From NCBI GenBank assembly GCA_019828595.1, contig JAHQRK010000011.1:1674001-1738000 (forward strand): a DNA stretch of 64,000 nucleotides, read 5' to 3'. Both the position numbers and the translations under genes were made by a program. Of this stretch, positions 45,121 to 55,144 are shown one piece after another; position 1 is the first letter of the stretch, and every line of letters starts with the position of its first letter. The DNA is from Aphanomyces cochlioides (taxonomy: Eukaryota; Oomycota; Saprolegniomycetes; Saprolegniales; Verrucalvaceae). Under the pieces are notes generated by a model. That model saw only the letters and a program-made list of their open reading frames with translations. It was not told the origin of the DNA and did no database searches.

Positions 45121-46760
45121 TTAGTTCTTGGCAGCATATGCCGAGCCATCGCTAAACTTGTTGACCCACTCTTGGTTTTGGAACTTGGCACCGGGCCACG
45201 CCTTTTGGAAGTAGTCGGCCTTGTTGAAGCTCGCAGGGTTTTCAATGCGCTCGACCAACTTGTGCTTGAAGCGACGAATCAAACCTTGAATGGGCCACGC
45301 GGCGGCATCACCCAAAGCGCAGATGGTGTGGCCTTCAATTTGACGAGAAATTTCTTCCAACATGGGGATTTCTTCCAAGTCAGCATCACCGGTTTCCATG
45401 CGGGTCAAAATGTTTTCCATCCAGCCTGTACCTTCGCGGCAAGGAGTGCATTGGCCGCAACTTTCATGCGTGTAGAAATGAGACAAACGACGGATCGAAC
45501 CAACCATGTCGACTGACTTGTCAAAGATTGTCACGGCAGCCGTGCCAAGACCAGAACCACCAGTGTTCTTGAGATCGTCGAAGTCCATGTGGATGTTTTG
45601 GCAAGTGGCTTCATCCATGACAGGAACCGACGAACCGCCAGGAATACAGGCTTGCAAGTTGCTCCAGCCACCACGGACACCACCGCAGTGCTTTTCAATC
45701 AAGTCACGCAAAGGAATGGACATTTCTTCTTCGACCGTGCAAGGGTTGTTGACGTGGCCGGAAATGCAGAACAACTTGGTACCAGCGTTATTCTTGCGGC
45801 CCAAGCTAGCGAACCACGAGCTACCACGGCGCAAGATCGTTGGCGATACAGCCACAGTTTCGACGTTGGTCACAGTGGTTGGGCACCCGTAGAGACCAGT
45901 GTTGGCAGGGAACGGCGGCTTCAAACGAGGCTTGCCTTGGCGACCTTCCAAACTTTCCAGTAAACCAGTCTCTTCACCGCAAATGTAAGCACCAGCACCG
46001 CGGTGGAGGTACACATCGAAATCGTAGCCAGAACCGCATGCGTTCTTACCCAAGAAACCCTTCTTGTACGCTTCATGGATAGCTTCTTGCAAGATGATAG
46101 CTTCGTTGAAGAATTCACCACGAATGTAAATGTACGCAGCACGAGCACGCATGGCGAAACCAGCAATCAAGCACCCTTCGACCAACTTGTGAGGATCCTT
46201 GCGCATGATTTCACGATCCTTGCAGGTACCAGGTTCGGATTCATCGGCATTCACGACCTACAACACAATCAGCTCCTCAATTCTACTGACACCGCGTACC
46301 AAGAAGTTTGGACGACCATCCGTTTGCTTGGGCATGAACGACCACTTGAGACCGGATGGGAAACCAGCACCACCACGGCCACGCAAGCCAGAGTCCTTGA
46401 CTTCTTGGATGATCCATTCAGGACCCATGCATAACAAATCCTTGGTGCGGTACCAATCACCACGGCGCAAGGCGCCATCAACACGCCAGGTTTGTTCACC
46501 GTACAAGTTGGTAAAGATACGATCTTCATCTTTCAAACCACCGTACACGCGGGTCATCGCTGGGGTTTCCTATGCCAACATGATCAGCCTCCCAATGCAA
46601 CTGTAAATTGAGGTCGTACGCCTTCAGCATTGCGCAATGCAGAGGTCGATTGAAACAAGCGCACTACAAATCACATTTTTCAAGCAGAAGAGTGTGCTAA
46701 AGTACCTTGCGACTTGAGCTTCTGCGCGGCGGAGCGCGCCACTTTGGTCGAGGACTGCAT
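45121..46760 (-). CDS. NDUFV1: mitochondrial complex I 51-kDa subunit NDUFV1
   Basis: 501 aa from four exons: 46760-46706, 46663-46620, 46569-46300 and 46257-45121, with 42-50 nt introns. The protein binds FMN, NADH and one 4Fe-4S cluster at the tip of complex I and takes the first electrons from NADH. Residues 1-33 ([16 protein letters not shown] ... [11 protein letters not shown]) look like a mitochondrial targeting sequence. Motifs are [13 protein letters not shown] (FMN), [16 protein letters not shown] (NADH), the cluster ligands in [15 protein letters not shown] and the distal Cys in [16 protein letters not shown]. Length and order match the family fully. The gene stands between the Tigger element and a mariner remnant but is itself intact. 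Confidence 0.97.
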
Positions 46761-46977
46761 CTTGGAGTAGGCGTACGAAAGACACAGAAGTCAAACCACT
46801 TCAGCGGCTAAGCCACACAAATTTACTCAGCCAATCAAACGTCACGGAAATACTCTTATTATCTATATATAGAATTTCAAAGGTTTGTACTTTATCCGGA
46901 TAAGGCAAGTTGAAGTCTCCAATTGGCAAGAATCTTATATAAATGAAACTTCATTTACAAGAAGAGGAGTGCGAGGC

Positions 46978-47194
46978 ATGAAGACTCCTCAAGGCGACAG
47001 CCCCGACGAGCTTCAACGCTTAGAGAAAGTGGTAATGCGCCATTAAGTGTCTACTGATATCTACATTTTAAATTGAATCGCGCTTGCAGACAATTGCAAG
47101 AGCAGTGCTTAGGGCAAGGACATTTGAGGATGGTGAAACGTGGAAGCAAAGGCTGGCTGTGTTTTCTAAACTCTGTACTCGACATCAAAGGTGA
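46978..47194 (+). CDS. possible small spliced gene, unknown
   Basis: The ATG at 46978 opens 18 codons (MKTPQGDSPDELQRLEKV) to a GTAATG donor. A TTGCAG acceptor at 47089 leads to 34 more codons in phase (TIARAVLRARTFEDGETWKQ ...) and a TGA at 47194, giving 52 aa with helical, charged composition. Further open sequence (KLVLEGIRTVHFIVDLLCND, 47218 onward) and a good GTAAGT donor at 47325 suggest the gene may be longer, ending near or in the mariner element at 47447. I do not recognise a family. The intron and the very existence of the gene are inference. Confidence 0.3.
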
Positions 47195-47446
47195 AGATGT
47201 GTCTCCTTAAGAAGTTAGAAGCTTGTACTGGAAGGCATACGGACTGTGCACTTCATTGTTGATCTCCTGTGTAACGATACAAGTGCCGACTGTCCAAGTC
47301 AAAGGTCACTACAGTCGATCGAGCAGTAAGTTTTATAGATGTATGTGGTCTGCGCTGTCTTATTGATGTGGTATTATTCGCATCCAACTCATCTGAGTTG
47401 AGGTTAGAAAGCTCTGGTCCCCTCAAGCAGAGGGGGCGTTGAATAC

Positions 47447-48097
47447 TACTCCTCCGGTCCGAAATAAACATACCATATTCTTTGGATTGGCGAAATAAGA
47501 GCGGTATTTGTCGGATTTGTATTCTGATTGGCTCACTAAATAGCGCGAAAAAAGAGCTCTGATTGGGTAGGTTTTGGAGATTCCAGCGACAATGCACGGT
47601 GCTTTCAAACTTTACTGATATCGTCGTTTTTCTCTAAATCTTACGCCACATCTTCGTTTCTAAACTTTTCGTCTCTGCAACAAGCGCATATCCTCCGCCA
47701 AACGCCTTTCAATCATCATGCAAAGCAACGAGGGCTCACGATCATAGCCTAGCTGTGTGCGGTCTCGAAAACTCACGGCGGACGAACGTCTGGCCGTCTA
47801 TCACTTTCTATCCATCAAGTCACGAGACGGCGAGCTACTACATGGCTCAATAAACCAAGCAGCCGGCAAGTTCGACTGCAATCGCGCTGCAATACGCCGT
47901 ATATGGTCTCAAGCAGAGCAATCCCTCGCCTACGGCGCGTTGGTTGCGGATACAAGGAGCCGCATGAAAGGTATTATATTATAGAATTTATATTTCATAT
48001 TTTCAGTTCATACTTTATTCAAGTACAAAATTTTGTGCTTTTATTTTGGACCAAGCAAAAATAGGAAATGGTACGTTTATTCCGGATCGGAGGAGTA
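47447..48097 (+). mobile_element. deleted plant-type mariner-like element
   Basis: Terminal inverted repeats of 28 bp with three mismatches are bounded by TA at both ends: TACTCCTCCGGTCCGAAATA on the left (47447 on) and the complement of TGGTACGTTTATTCCGGATC on the right, ending GGAGGAGTA at 48097. Inside, 47757-47984 (plus) encodes about 75 residues of a mariner N-terminal DNA-binding domain (RKLTADERLAVYHFL ... GSINQAAGKFDCNRAAIRRI WSQA), with no ATG in frame. The catalytic DDD part is missing, so the element is a deletion derivative. Confidence 0.88.
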
Positions 48098-48207
48098 CTT
48101 TGAAGTATGTTGATGGAATTCATTTAAATTGATTTAATAAATGCTTTCATCTATTTTTCATTTATTGTTTTCATTCTCTGCGACTGTGTTCGCAAAATTG
48201 TGTCAAG

Positions 48208-50337
48208 ATGGAAACGACTGAAGCGAGCAAGAATGCGACAGCCTCATCATCTCCAGGCACAGCAACTAAAGCGCCAAAGGAACCACAAGGATCACTGCAT
48301 ATTGACACCTCTGAGGAGTCTAACCCAGGTGAATTTGAACAGTCTCCATTGATTGCAAAGCTATCTCCCAATGCAAAGCGAGCTCTCGGTGGTACCATTG
48401 CATGTGCTCTGGCGCTTGTCAACGATGGTTCTGAAGCAAGGGTATGGGCGCAAACGTACTTTCGATTTGTTTCAGAGGCATGCTGTGCAATTCCACCGCC
48501 TGTGGTTGAAGGTCTTCTTCCTCTTGTTGCAACAGAGCGCAGCCGAGGATCTGCGACCGAGGCTGGAGAGACAGCTTCCCTTCAGGAAACACCTATCGAC
48601 AGTGATCCATTTGTATCTGTCCTTGAAAGCGAAGTCACTCGTGACGAGATTGTTCAATTGCTGTGCTTCATTCTATGGCGTACGACGCATTCTGTCGGGT
48701 AAGATCAAACATTCGTCGTCTCAATAACAACTGATTTAGATACGACGCTCGCACTCGAGCAATGCTTCGCTTTGCCACGCGTTTATTTCATGATATTCCC
48801 TGGTCTGCCATCGCAGTGGAGGAAGTTGCTCTGGGGCACGCCCTCCTTCTTGAAGCCAACGAGCTCCAATCGAAAAAGAAAGTCGCCAGTCCGCGCAAGT
48901 GGAAGGACTGGAGGCGCAACCTCGCTATTGGCGGTGCTGCAGTAGCTGGTGGTACGCTTCTGGCCCTCACTGGAGGATTGATTGCTACCCCGTTGTTGGC
49001 TGCTGGTTTTCTTGGCCTTGGAACTACTGGAGCCGCCATTGGAACTGCACTAGGCTCATCGGCAGCCGTCACAGCAGCCACAGTACTCTTCGGTGAGGGG
49101 ATATCATTCGCACAGCTGAGCTCACACTTCATCTAGGCACAGCAGGGGCTGGTCTTGCAGGATACAAAGCAGACCGTCGTACTCTTGGCATCAAACACTT
49201 CGAGTTTGAACTTCTCACTCCAGGAGACGGCATGCACGTGTATATTTGTGTGGCCGGGTGGATCGAATCAGATGAAAAGACTGAATACTCGAAAGCATTT
49301 GGCACTCCTCGAGAGTACTTGAGAGCGTTCTACGAGCAGTATTGCCCAGACAAACTCGATACCGTCGATGCATTGATGGAACGTTATCGTGGCCGCGAAG
49401 ACGAATTGTTTACCCTCTTGCGGCGGCAGTACAATTTGCCACAAGACCATGATCCGGTTTATCGAACTCTTGTCAGTGCAATGTACTCAGGAAATTCTAG
49501 GTGACAGTGACATTGGAGCAAGTGATGAACACAGATGGAGCGCCAGCATCGGCGCCAACGCCAGTGCAATTGAGAGCATGGCAGTGGAAGCACCGCATGC
49601 CGTATGGAGATCAATATTGTTTGCACTGGGAGAAGGATGTACTTGTCCGATTTTACAATTGCATGAAGACATTTACGACACAAATGCTCATGGGGTACGC
49701 TCGCGGAGAAATCCTCAAGCATACGTTTCTCGCAGCACTCTATGCGGCTGTGGCGCTGCCTACGATGGTTGTCAATGCTTGCAACATGATTGACTCCGAG
49801 TGGGTCATGGCAATGGGTCGTGCTGACAAATGCGGCAAGCTCATGGCGAAGGCTCTTATGGAACGACAACAAGGTTTGCGTCCTGTTTCGCTCCTGGGAT
49901 ATGGCATGGGCGCTCGCGTCATCTACTCCTGCTTGAAGCACCTGGCAAAAGAGGTAATTTGCAGTTGTAAGCAAACTCTAACATTGGCATTTAGGAATCT
50001 GGTGTCGGTCTTGTTGAAAATGCAGTGCTGCTCGGTGCTGCGATTCCTGTCGAACCAGCTGAATGGGTCGCCGCAAAGAAAGTTGTGGCCGGTCGTCTCA
50101 TCAATGGATATTCTACCAACGACTGGATGCTCGCGATCATGTTTCGCTACCAGGTAGAGCCCTTGGAACGTTGGGACAGTGGTTGACTCTGTTTAGAACT
50201 TTTCACTTGGATCGGCAGGCATTGGTCCAATTCAAGTCAATGGAGTTGAAAACGTCGACTTGAGCTCGATCATCAATGGTCACATGGAATATCCCAACAA
50301 GATTGGTCTCATCATCGACGTCCTGAAGCTGGAATGA
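48208..50337 (+). CDS. TMCO4: TMCO4/DUF726 alpha/beta-hydrolase-like membrane protein
   Basis: 638 aa from six exons: 48208-48698, 48740-49092, 49137-49456, 49501-49953, 49995-50153 and 50197-50337. Introns are 41-44 nt, and the frame closes over 1917 nt. The third intron uses the donor in CCG|GTTTAT and is the least certain. A hydrophobic Gly/Ala-rich double membrane segment (LAIGGAAVAGGTLLALTGGL ... AAVTAATVLFG) precedes the DUF726 domain, with YGDQYCLHWEKDVLVRF, PVSLLGYGMGARVIYSCLKH, VENAVLLGAAIPVEPAEW and VVAGRLINGYSTNDWML. In the family the elbow is G-F-S-L-G. Here the Ser position (about residue 523) is Gly, so a hydrolase reaction through that residue is not possible. Function in eukaryotes is poorly known (endomembrane). 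Confidence 0.88.
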
Positions 50338-51449
50338 TGCTGGTTGGCATGTGAGGCGCTTGTGCCCGCATAATAAATAATGGACATTTGGAAAGTGTGA
50401 CATACTGGGTTGAGGCTTTCACATTATCAATCATGAAATCGCTGGTGCGTTTGTTTATTCCCGTCGCAGGGAGATAATTGGACGTGAATACGGTGGGTGG
50501 CATTTCCCTAGGTGGTGGCCACCGTGCAATACTTAGTGTAGTTCGCCGTGATGGCGTGGACAGCTTTTCTTTCCGAAGTCAACTGTGAAGAGAAAAGTGT
50601 CTGTCTTCGTGAAGGAAGTACCAATTGTAAGGACTCGATTGCATCTGGATGCCGCAGTCAATGGGAACCACACACGCCATCGCATGCAGTGAACTTCAAT
50701 TTCTGGAATTCGCATTTCACCTCTGGCGATCTTCCTCGAGTTCCCCAATCGTGTTGTCCATCCCACTGTGTCGACGACAGAAGTCAATGAAATCAAGGCT
50801 GTCCCCTCAGCCACTCACTCTATCTGGATCATCCAAGTCGCTTCTATCTCCTCAGTAGACAAGCCAACGACTGCAAACGCAGCAATGCGCGCAACATCTC
50901 GGTGCAATGTTCATTGCTCTCTTTTGGAGGTCCGCAAATCGGTTCTGCCATGTTGTAATGAATTTTCATTGGCTATAATTTATCCAATCAAATCAAAATT
51001 GTCAACCGCATTGGTCCGACGTTGGTCTAAAAGAGCGTGACAATGGGATTTCCTGACCTCTGATTGGTTTATTTCTACCAATCAAGTATAGGTAAAATTC
51101 ATGAACAGATGGTTCTTGTGACTTTTCCACCACACACTCGACCAGACTCTCATCCACTCCAAACGGCAAAGTGCACTGGACGACAGCGCAAAGTCGACGG
51201 AACCAACAGCAAAGTGCACTTCTCTCAGTCATGTTCCCGTCCATTACCTCGCTCTTATGCTCTCCTCCATGGTTCCTCGCGTCTTATTCGTGGCCTGAGT
51301 GGTGACAGAGTGTTCTGTCGACACAATCTTGTGACGGGATTGCCTCGAACTCCCACATGGACTCTCTACCAGATGATGCCAATGCTGACAAGATTCAACG
51401 AAGTGGATGGAAGTTCCGCAGGCAGTAAAAACATTGTTCACTTTACCAA
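50338..51449. other. intergenic, no gene recognised
   Basis: It contains the upstream region of the DOMON-ferric reductase. The last 400 bp have short open frames in three phases without family similarity. Confidence 0.5.
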
Positions 51450-54400
51450 ATGCTGCGAGCGATCTGCGTGCTTGCTGGAGCGTTGACTGCGGTCAATGCC
51501 GCGGCAGCCTCATGCTCACCCAATGCGCTCTCTGCGCTGCCGTTGATCCCGCTCGAGGCCGGCCCAGTGTCCCTCCGAGGTGTCGTTCAAGGTGACACGG
51601 CGTGCATTCAAGTCAAGCTCGTCAACCCAAACGCAACATGGTTTGCTCTTGCAGTTGCTCCATCGACCAACATGATTAACTCGCCACGCAACAATGCCGT
51701 GCTGTTTTCAGTCCACAATGCATCGGCTGCTCTCTATGCGCTGCAAGAATCTGCTCCTGATGGTGTTCATTATCAACAAGACCAATCCTCACTCCATGTT
51801 GTTCACTCCTCAGTTGTCAATGGCACAGTCACGCTCACATACTCAAGACCTCTGGCTGCACAATCTCCATACGATGTTCCAATTGTTCCTGGTGCTGTTA
51901 CCATTGTCAACTGGGCAATTGGCTTCACAACGTTTCCAGACTACCACGACGATCAAGGGTCGAGCCGTGTGATCTTCTCCAACACTGGTGTCGCGCTTGC
52001 GCCCGAGACGACGACTGCTGCTCCATCGACTACTCCAAGCGGCTGTATCGAGTTGCAAGTCGCTGCCACGTTACCAGTTCGCCTCGGTGATGGCCCTCTC
52101 TCATTGCAAAGCACAGTTGTGGGCTCGTCGGTCTGCTTGCTCGTGACATCTTCCAACCCAAAGCTGACATGGTTTGGCTTTTCGTTCGCTCCCTCGACCA
52201 ACATGATCAACACGCCAACGAATAATGCGATGATTTTCTTGGCCAAGAATGCCACCGTGAATGTCTTTGACCTCCGTGACTCGGCTCCAGAGTCTGTCTT
52301 GCGTCATGCCAACCAGGCTGCGTCGATCCGTGTCCTCAAGGTCTCTGCGACTCAGGAGAAAGTCCAGTACCTCGTGGAGCGATCCCTCAAAGCTGCCACG
52401 GCCACTGATGTGTCGATTTCTCTTGACCAGCCGACTATTGTCAACTGGGCGCTCGGCACGACCGACTTCCCCGACTACCACGACATTCAAGGCTCATCTC
52501 GCTTAATTTTTTCTGCTGGCGGTGGAGTTATTGACGCCGACGTGAAGCCTCCTACTTGTAATGACGCTCTTCTTCAGCCGTACGCTGCTGTCGCCTTCAC
52601 CGATGGTCAATCGGCTCCTTCGCTGTCGTTAAAATATCTCATCATCGGGACGTCTGTGTGCTTACAAGTTCGTCTGACAAACCCAACCGTGACCTGGTTT
52701 GCCCTCGCCGTGTCGCCGACTGCCAACATGATCAATCACCCCACAAACAACGCGCTCGTCTACAATGTCCTAAATGGCACTGCACACGTGTATGATCTCA
52801 AGGACTCGGCCCCTGATGCTGTGCTCCTCAGCCCCGTTCAAACAAACGTCAATGTCATTGGATCAAGCCAAGTGAACGGCATCGTCACCGTCACGTTTGA
52901 GCGCTCTTTGGCTGCTACGTCCCCCACCGACGTTCCAATTTCATCGACTGGCCCGACTCGCATCAACTGGGCTCTTGGCTTCACGACTTTCCCAGACTAC
53001 CATGACGTCCAAGGGTCGACGGAAATCTTGTTCAATCAACCAACTCTCGACACTCCATCATGCTCGAAGGATGCGTTGGAAGGTGTCGAGCCAACGCCCC
53101 TCGGCGATGGCCCCATCACTCTTCAAACTACCATTATTGGCGACAAAGTCTGTGTCCAGGCGACATTGAACGACGCCAAGGCCACGTGGTTTGCCCACGC
53201 CGTCGCTCCAACCACCAATATGATCAACAAGCCAACCAACAACGCGGTCATCTATCAGTTGGCCAACGCGTCTGCGGCTCTTTACAACCTCGAAGTCGCG
53301 GCCCCTGACGGTATCATCTATGCTGCCGACCAGTCGTCACTTCGTGTGATTGAGTCGTCTGTCGTTGATGGCAAAGTCGTCTTGTTGTACGAACGACCCT
53401 TGGCTGCTGTGACGGCGACGGATGTGGCCATCTCGACGACCGGTCCCACGAATGTCAACTGGGCCGTGGGGTACACAACGTTCCCAGACTACCACGACGT
53501 CCAAGGCTCTGTCGATGTGCACTTTGAGGCCTCTGCCACCACAGTCCAAGTTCCACCCACGGACATCTCGACGACATCTATTGTGCCAACGTTCACAGTC
53601 ACGATCGTCGCGACGACGTTTGCCATCATGGCCATCCTCGGCGTGATTGCGACCCACGCTGGTGACTTCACATGGGCAAACCACAAGCGCCTGACCACTC
53701 CACCAACGAGCAACCACTTCTTTGCCGACGTTCTTCAAACATTGTCGGACTTGAAGCTTGGCGAAATCGTCGTCGTCTGGTTGTACATCGCTAGCTTGAT
53801 CACAGTGGCCGCATCAGTTCTTGCTCAGTTCCCCGACGCCACGCCGACTCGCGCTTGGGCTCTGGTGACAGGCCACGTGAGTTTGTTGTCGCTCATGTTC
53901 ATCCTGCTCCCTGTAGCCCGTGGCGAGCATTGGGAATGGCTCTTTGGCATTTCCCACGAACGACTGATCAAATACCACCGCTGGCTCGGTCGTCTTTTCG
54001 TTGTCACGGCCGCAATCCACTTGTTTCTCAACTGGTCTCTCGCGACGTATGCCCGATCATACGGCACGCAGCAAGTCATTCCATTGTACGGCTTTCTCGC
54101 CTTCTTGTCGTTTGCATCGATGGCGATCTTGGCGTACGAAACGATCCGCCGCAAGTACTTTGAAGTCTTCTACTATTACCATCGCGTCGTGTCGATTCTT
54201 GGGCTCGTCTTTATCCTTCTTCATGCTCAAACGATTCGCGTTGCGATGATTGTGCCGCTTGTCATCTATGGAGCGACATATATCTGGCGAGCTCGTGCTT
54301 TTTTCAACAAGTACCAGGCGACAATCCAATCGCATCTTCCCGGCACGATTGTCTTGACCCTCCCGTCGACTCCTCAGACGAAGAAATGGGCGGCGACGAT

Positions 54401-55097
54401 GAACCCTTGCTCGTTCTTCTGGGTGAACGTTCCATCCGTCTCGCGCTTGGAATGGCATCCGTTCTCGGCTATTGTGACGCCGGATGGTCAATCCATCGCG
54501 TTCTGTATCAAGTCGCTCCAACCCAACACGTTTGCGGACCAAGTGGTCGCCCAAGGCAAAGCCAACTTGGTGTCCATGACGCTGTACGTCGGCGGGCCTT
54601 ACGGAAAGCCGTCGGTGAACTTCACAAAATACGACGAAGTCATCCTCATCACGGGCGGCATTGGCGTGACGCCCATGCTCAGTTTAGTCAACCAGCTTCC
54701 CCACACGTTGCGACAACATACAAGCCAAGAGGACGCCAGCATCCAAGCGGCTTCCTCGATCAATATCCAATTCCACTGGGTCGTTCGCTCCCCTGAAGAA
54801 CTTTTGACGGCCGAGAGCCTCATGTTCGCCACGCCGTTCCCTGACATCGTGTCGCCTCGCTTTTATGTCGACGGCGCTAGCTTCAAGACGGACGGCTCCA
54901 TCACATCGAATGTCTCGGGGCTCACGGTGGCTTACACCAGTGGTCGGCCCAACCTGGAGAAAATTTTCAACACGGAGGCCTACTTGGGCAAGCGCGTGTG
55001 TGTCCTCGTCTGCGGCCCTCCAGGCTTGGCTCGCAATGTCCAAACGTATGCCCACAACGCTGGGTTTGACTTCCACAAGGAAGTTTTTGAGTATTAA
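51450..55097 (+). CDS. ferric reductase-like flavocytochrome with four DOMON domains
   Basis: 1215 aa in one exon. A signal peptide (MLRAICVLAGALTAVNAAAA) precedes four tandem DOMON-type repeats of about 160 residues: nt 51513-51975, 52042-52520, 52557-53043 and 53059-53535. Each has a W-F-[AG] ... N-M-I-N ... N-N-A core and ends F-P-D-Y-H-D-x-Q-G-S. The Met and His may be axial haem ligands. A membrane segment and a ferric-reductase transmembrane domain follow, with two His pairs spaced 14 residues (HRWLGRLFVVTAAIH and HRVVSILGLVFILLH) for two b-haems. The FAD site is HPFSAIV, with GGPYGKP, NAD(P) motif LITGGIGVTPML and CGPPG near the C-terminus, ending in the FRE/NOX-like FHKEVFEY. It probably moves electrons from cytosolic NAD(P)H to extracellular metal or oxygen. 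It is convergent with the paralogue. Confidence 0.93.
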   Translation: MLRAICVLAGALTAVNAAAASCSPNALSALPLIPLEAGPVSLRGVVQGDTACIQVKLVNPNATWFALAVAPSTNMINSPRNNAVLFSVHNASAALYALQESAPDGVHYQQDQSSLHVVHSSVVNGTVTLTYSRPLAAQSPYDVPIVPGAVTIVNWAIGFTTFPDYHDDQGSSRVIFSNTGVALAPETTTAAPSTTPSGCIELQVAATLPVRLGDGPLSLQSTVVGSSVCLLVTSSNPKLTWFGFSFAPSTNMINTPTNNAMIFLAKNATVNVFDLRDSAPESVLRHANQAASIRVLKVSATQEKVQYLVERSLKAATATDVSISLDQPTIVNWALGTTDFPDYHDIQGSSRLIFSAGGGVIDADVKPPTCNDALLQPYAAVAFTDGQSAPSLSLKYLIIGTSVCLQVRLTNPTVTWFALAVSPTANMINHPTNNALVYNVLNGTAHVYDLKDSAPDAVLLSPVQTNVNVIGSSQVNGIVTVTFERSLAATSPTDVPISSTGPTRINWALGFTTFPDYHDVQGSTEILFNQPTLDTPSCSKDALEGVEPTPLGDGPITLQTTIIGDKVCVQATLNDAKATWFAHAVAPTTNMINKPTNNAVIYQLANASAALYNLEVAAPDGIIYAADQSSLRVIESSVVDGKVVLLYERPLAAVTATDVAISTTGPTNVNWAVGYTTFPDYHDVQGSVDVHFEASATTVQVPPTDISTTSIVPTFTVTIVATTFAIMAILGVIATHAGDFTWANHKRLTTPPTSNHFFADVLQTLSDLKLGEIVVVWLYIASLITVAASVLAQFPDATPTRAWALVTGHVSLLSLMFILLPVARGEHWEWLFGISHERLIKYHRWLGRLFVVTAAIHLFLNWSLATYARSYGTQQVIPLYGFLAFLSFASMAILAYETIRRKYFEVFYYYHRVVSILGLVFILLHAQTIRVAMIVPLVIYGATYIWRARAFFNKYQATIQSHLPGTIVLTLPSTPQTKKWAATMNPCSFFWVNVPSVSRLEWHPFSAIVTPDGQSIAFCIKSLQPNTFADQVVAQGKANLVSMTLYVGGPYGKPSVNFTKYDEVILITGGIGVTPMLSLVNQLPHTLRQHTSQEDASIQAASSINIQFHWVVRSPEELLTAESLMFATPFPDIVSPRFYVDGASFKTDGSITSNVSGLTVAYTSGRPNLEKIFNTEAYLGKRVCVLVCGPPGLARNVQTYAHNAGFDFHKEVFEY

Positions 55098-55144
55098 GTT
55101 GATTCATTGATCTTATGAATGTGTTGCTATCCTAAATGCCCTCT

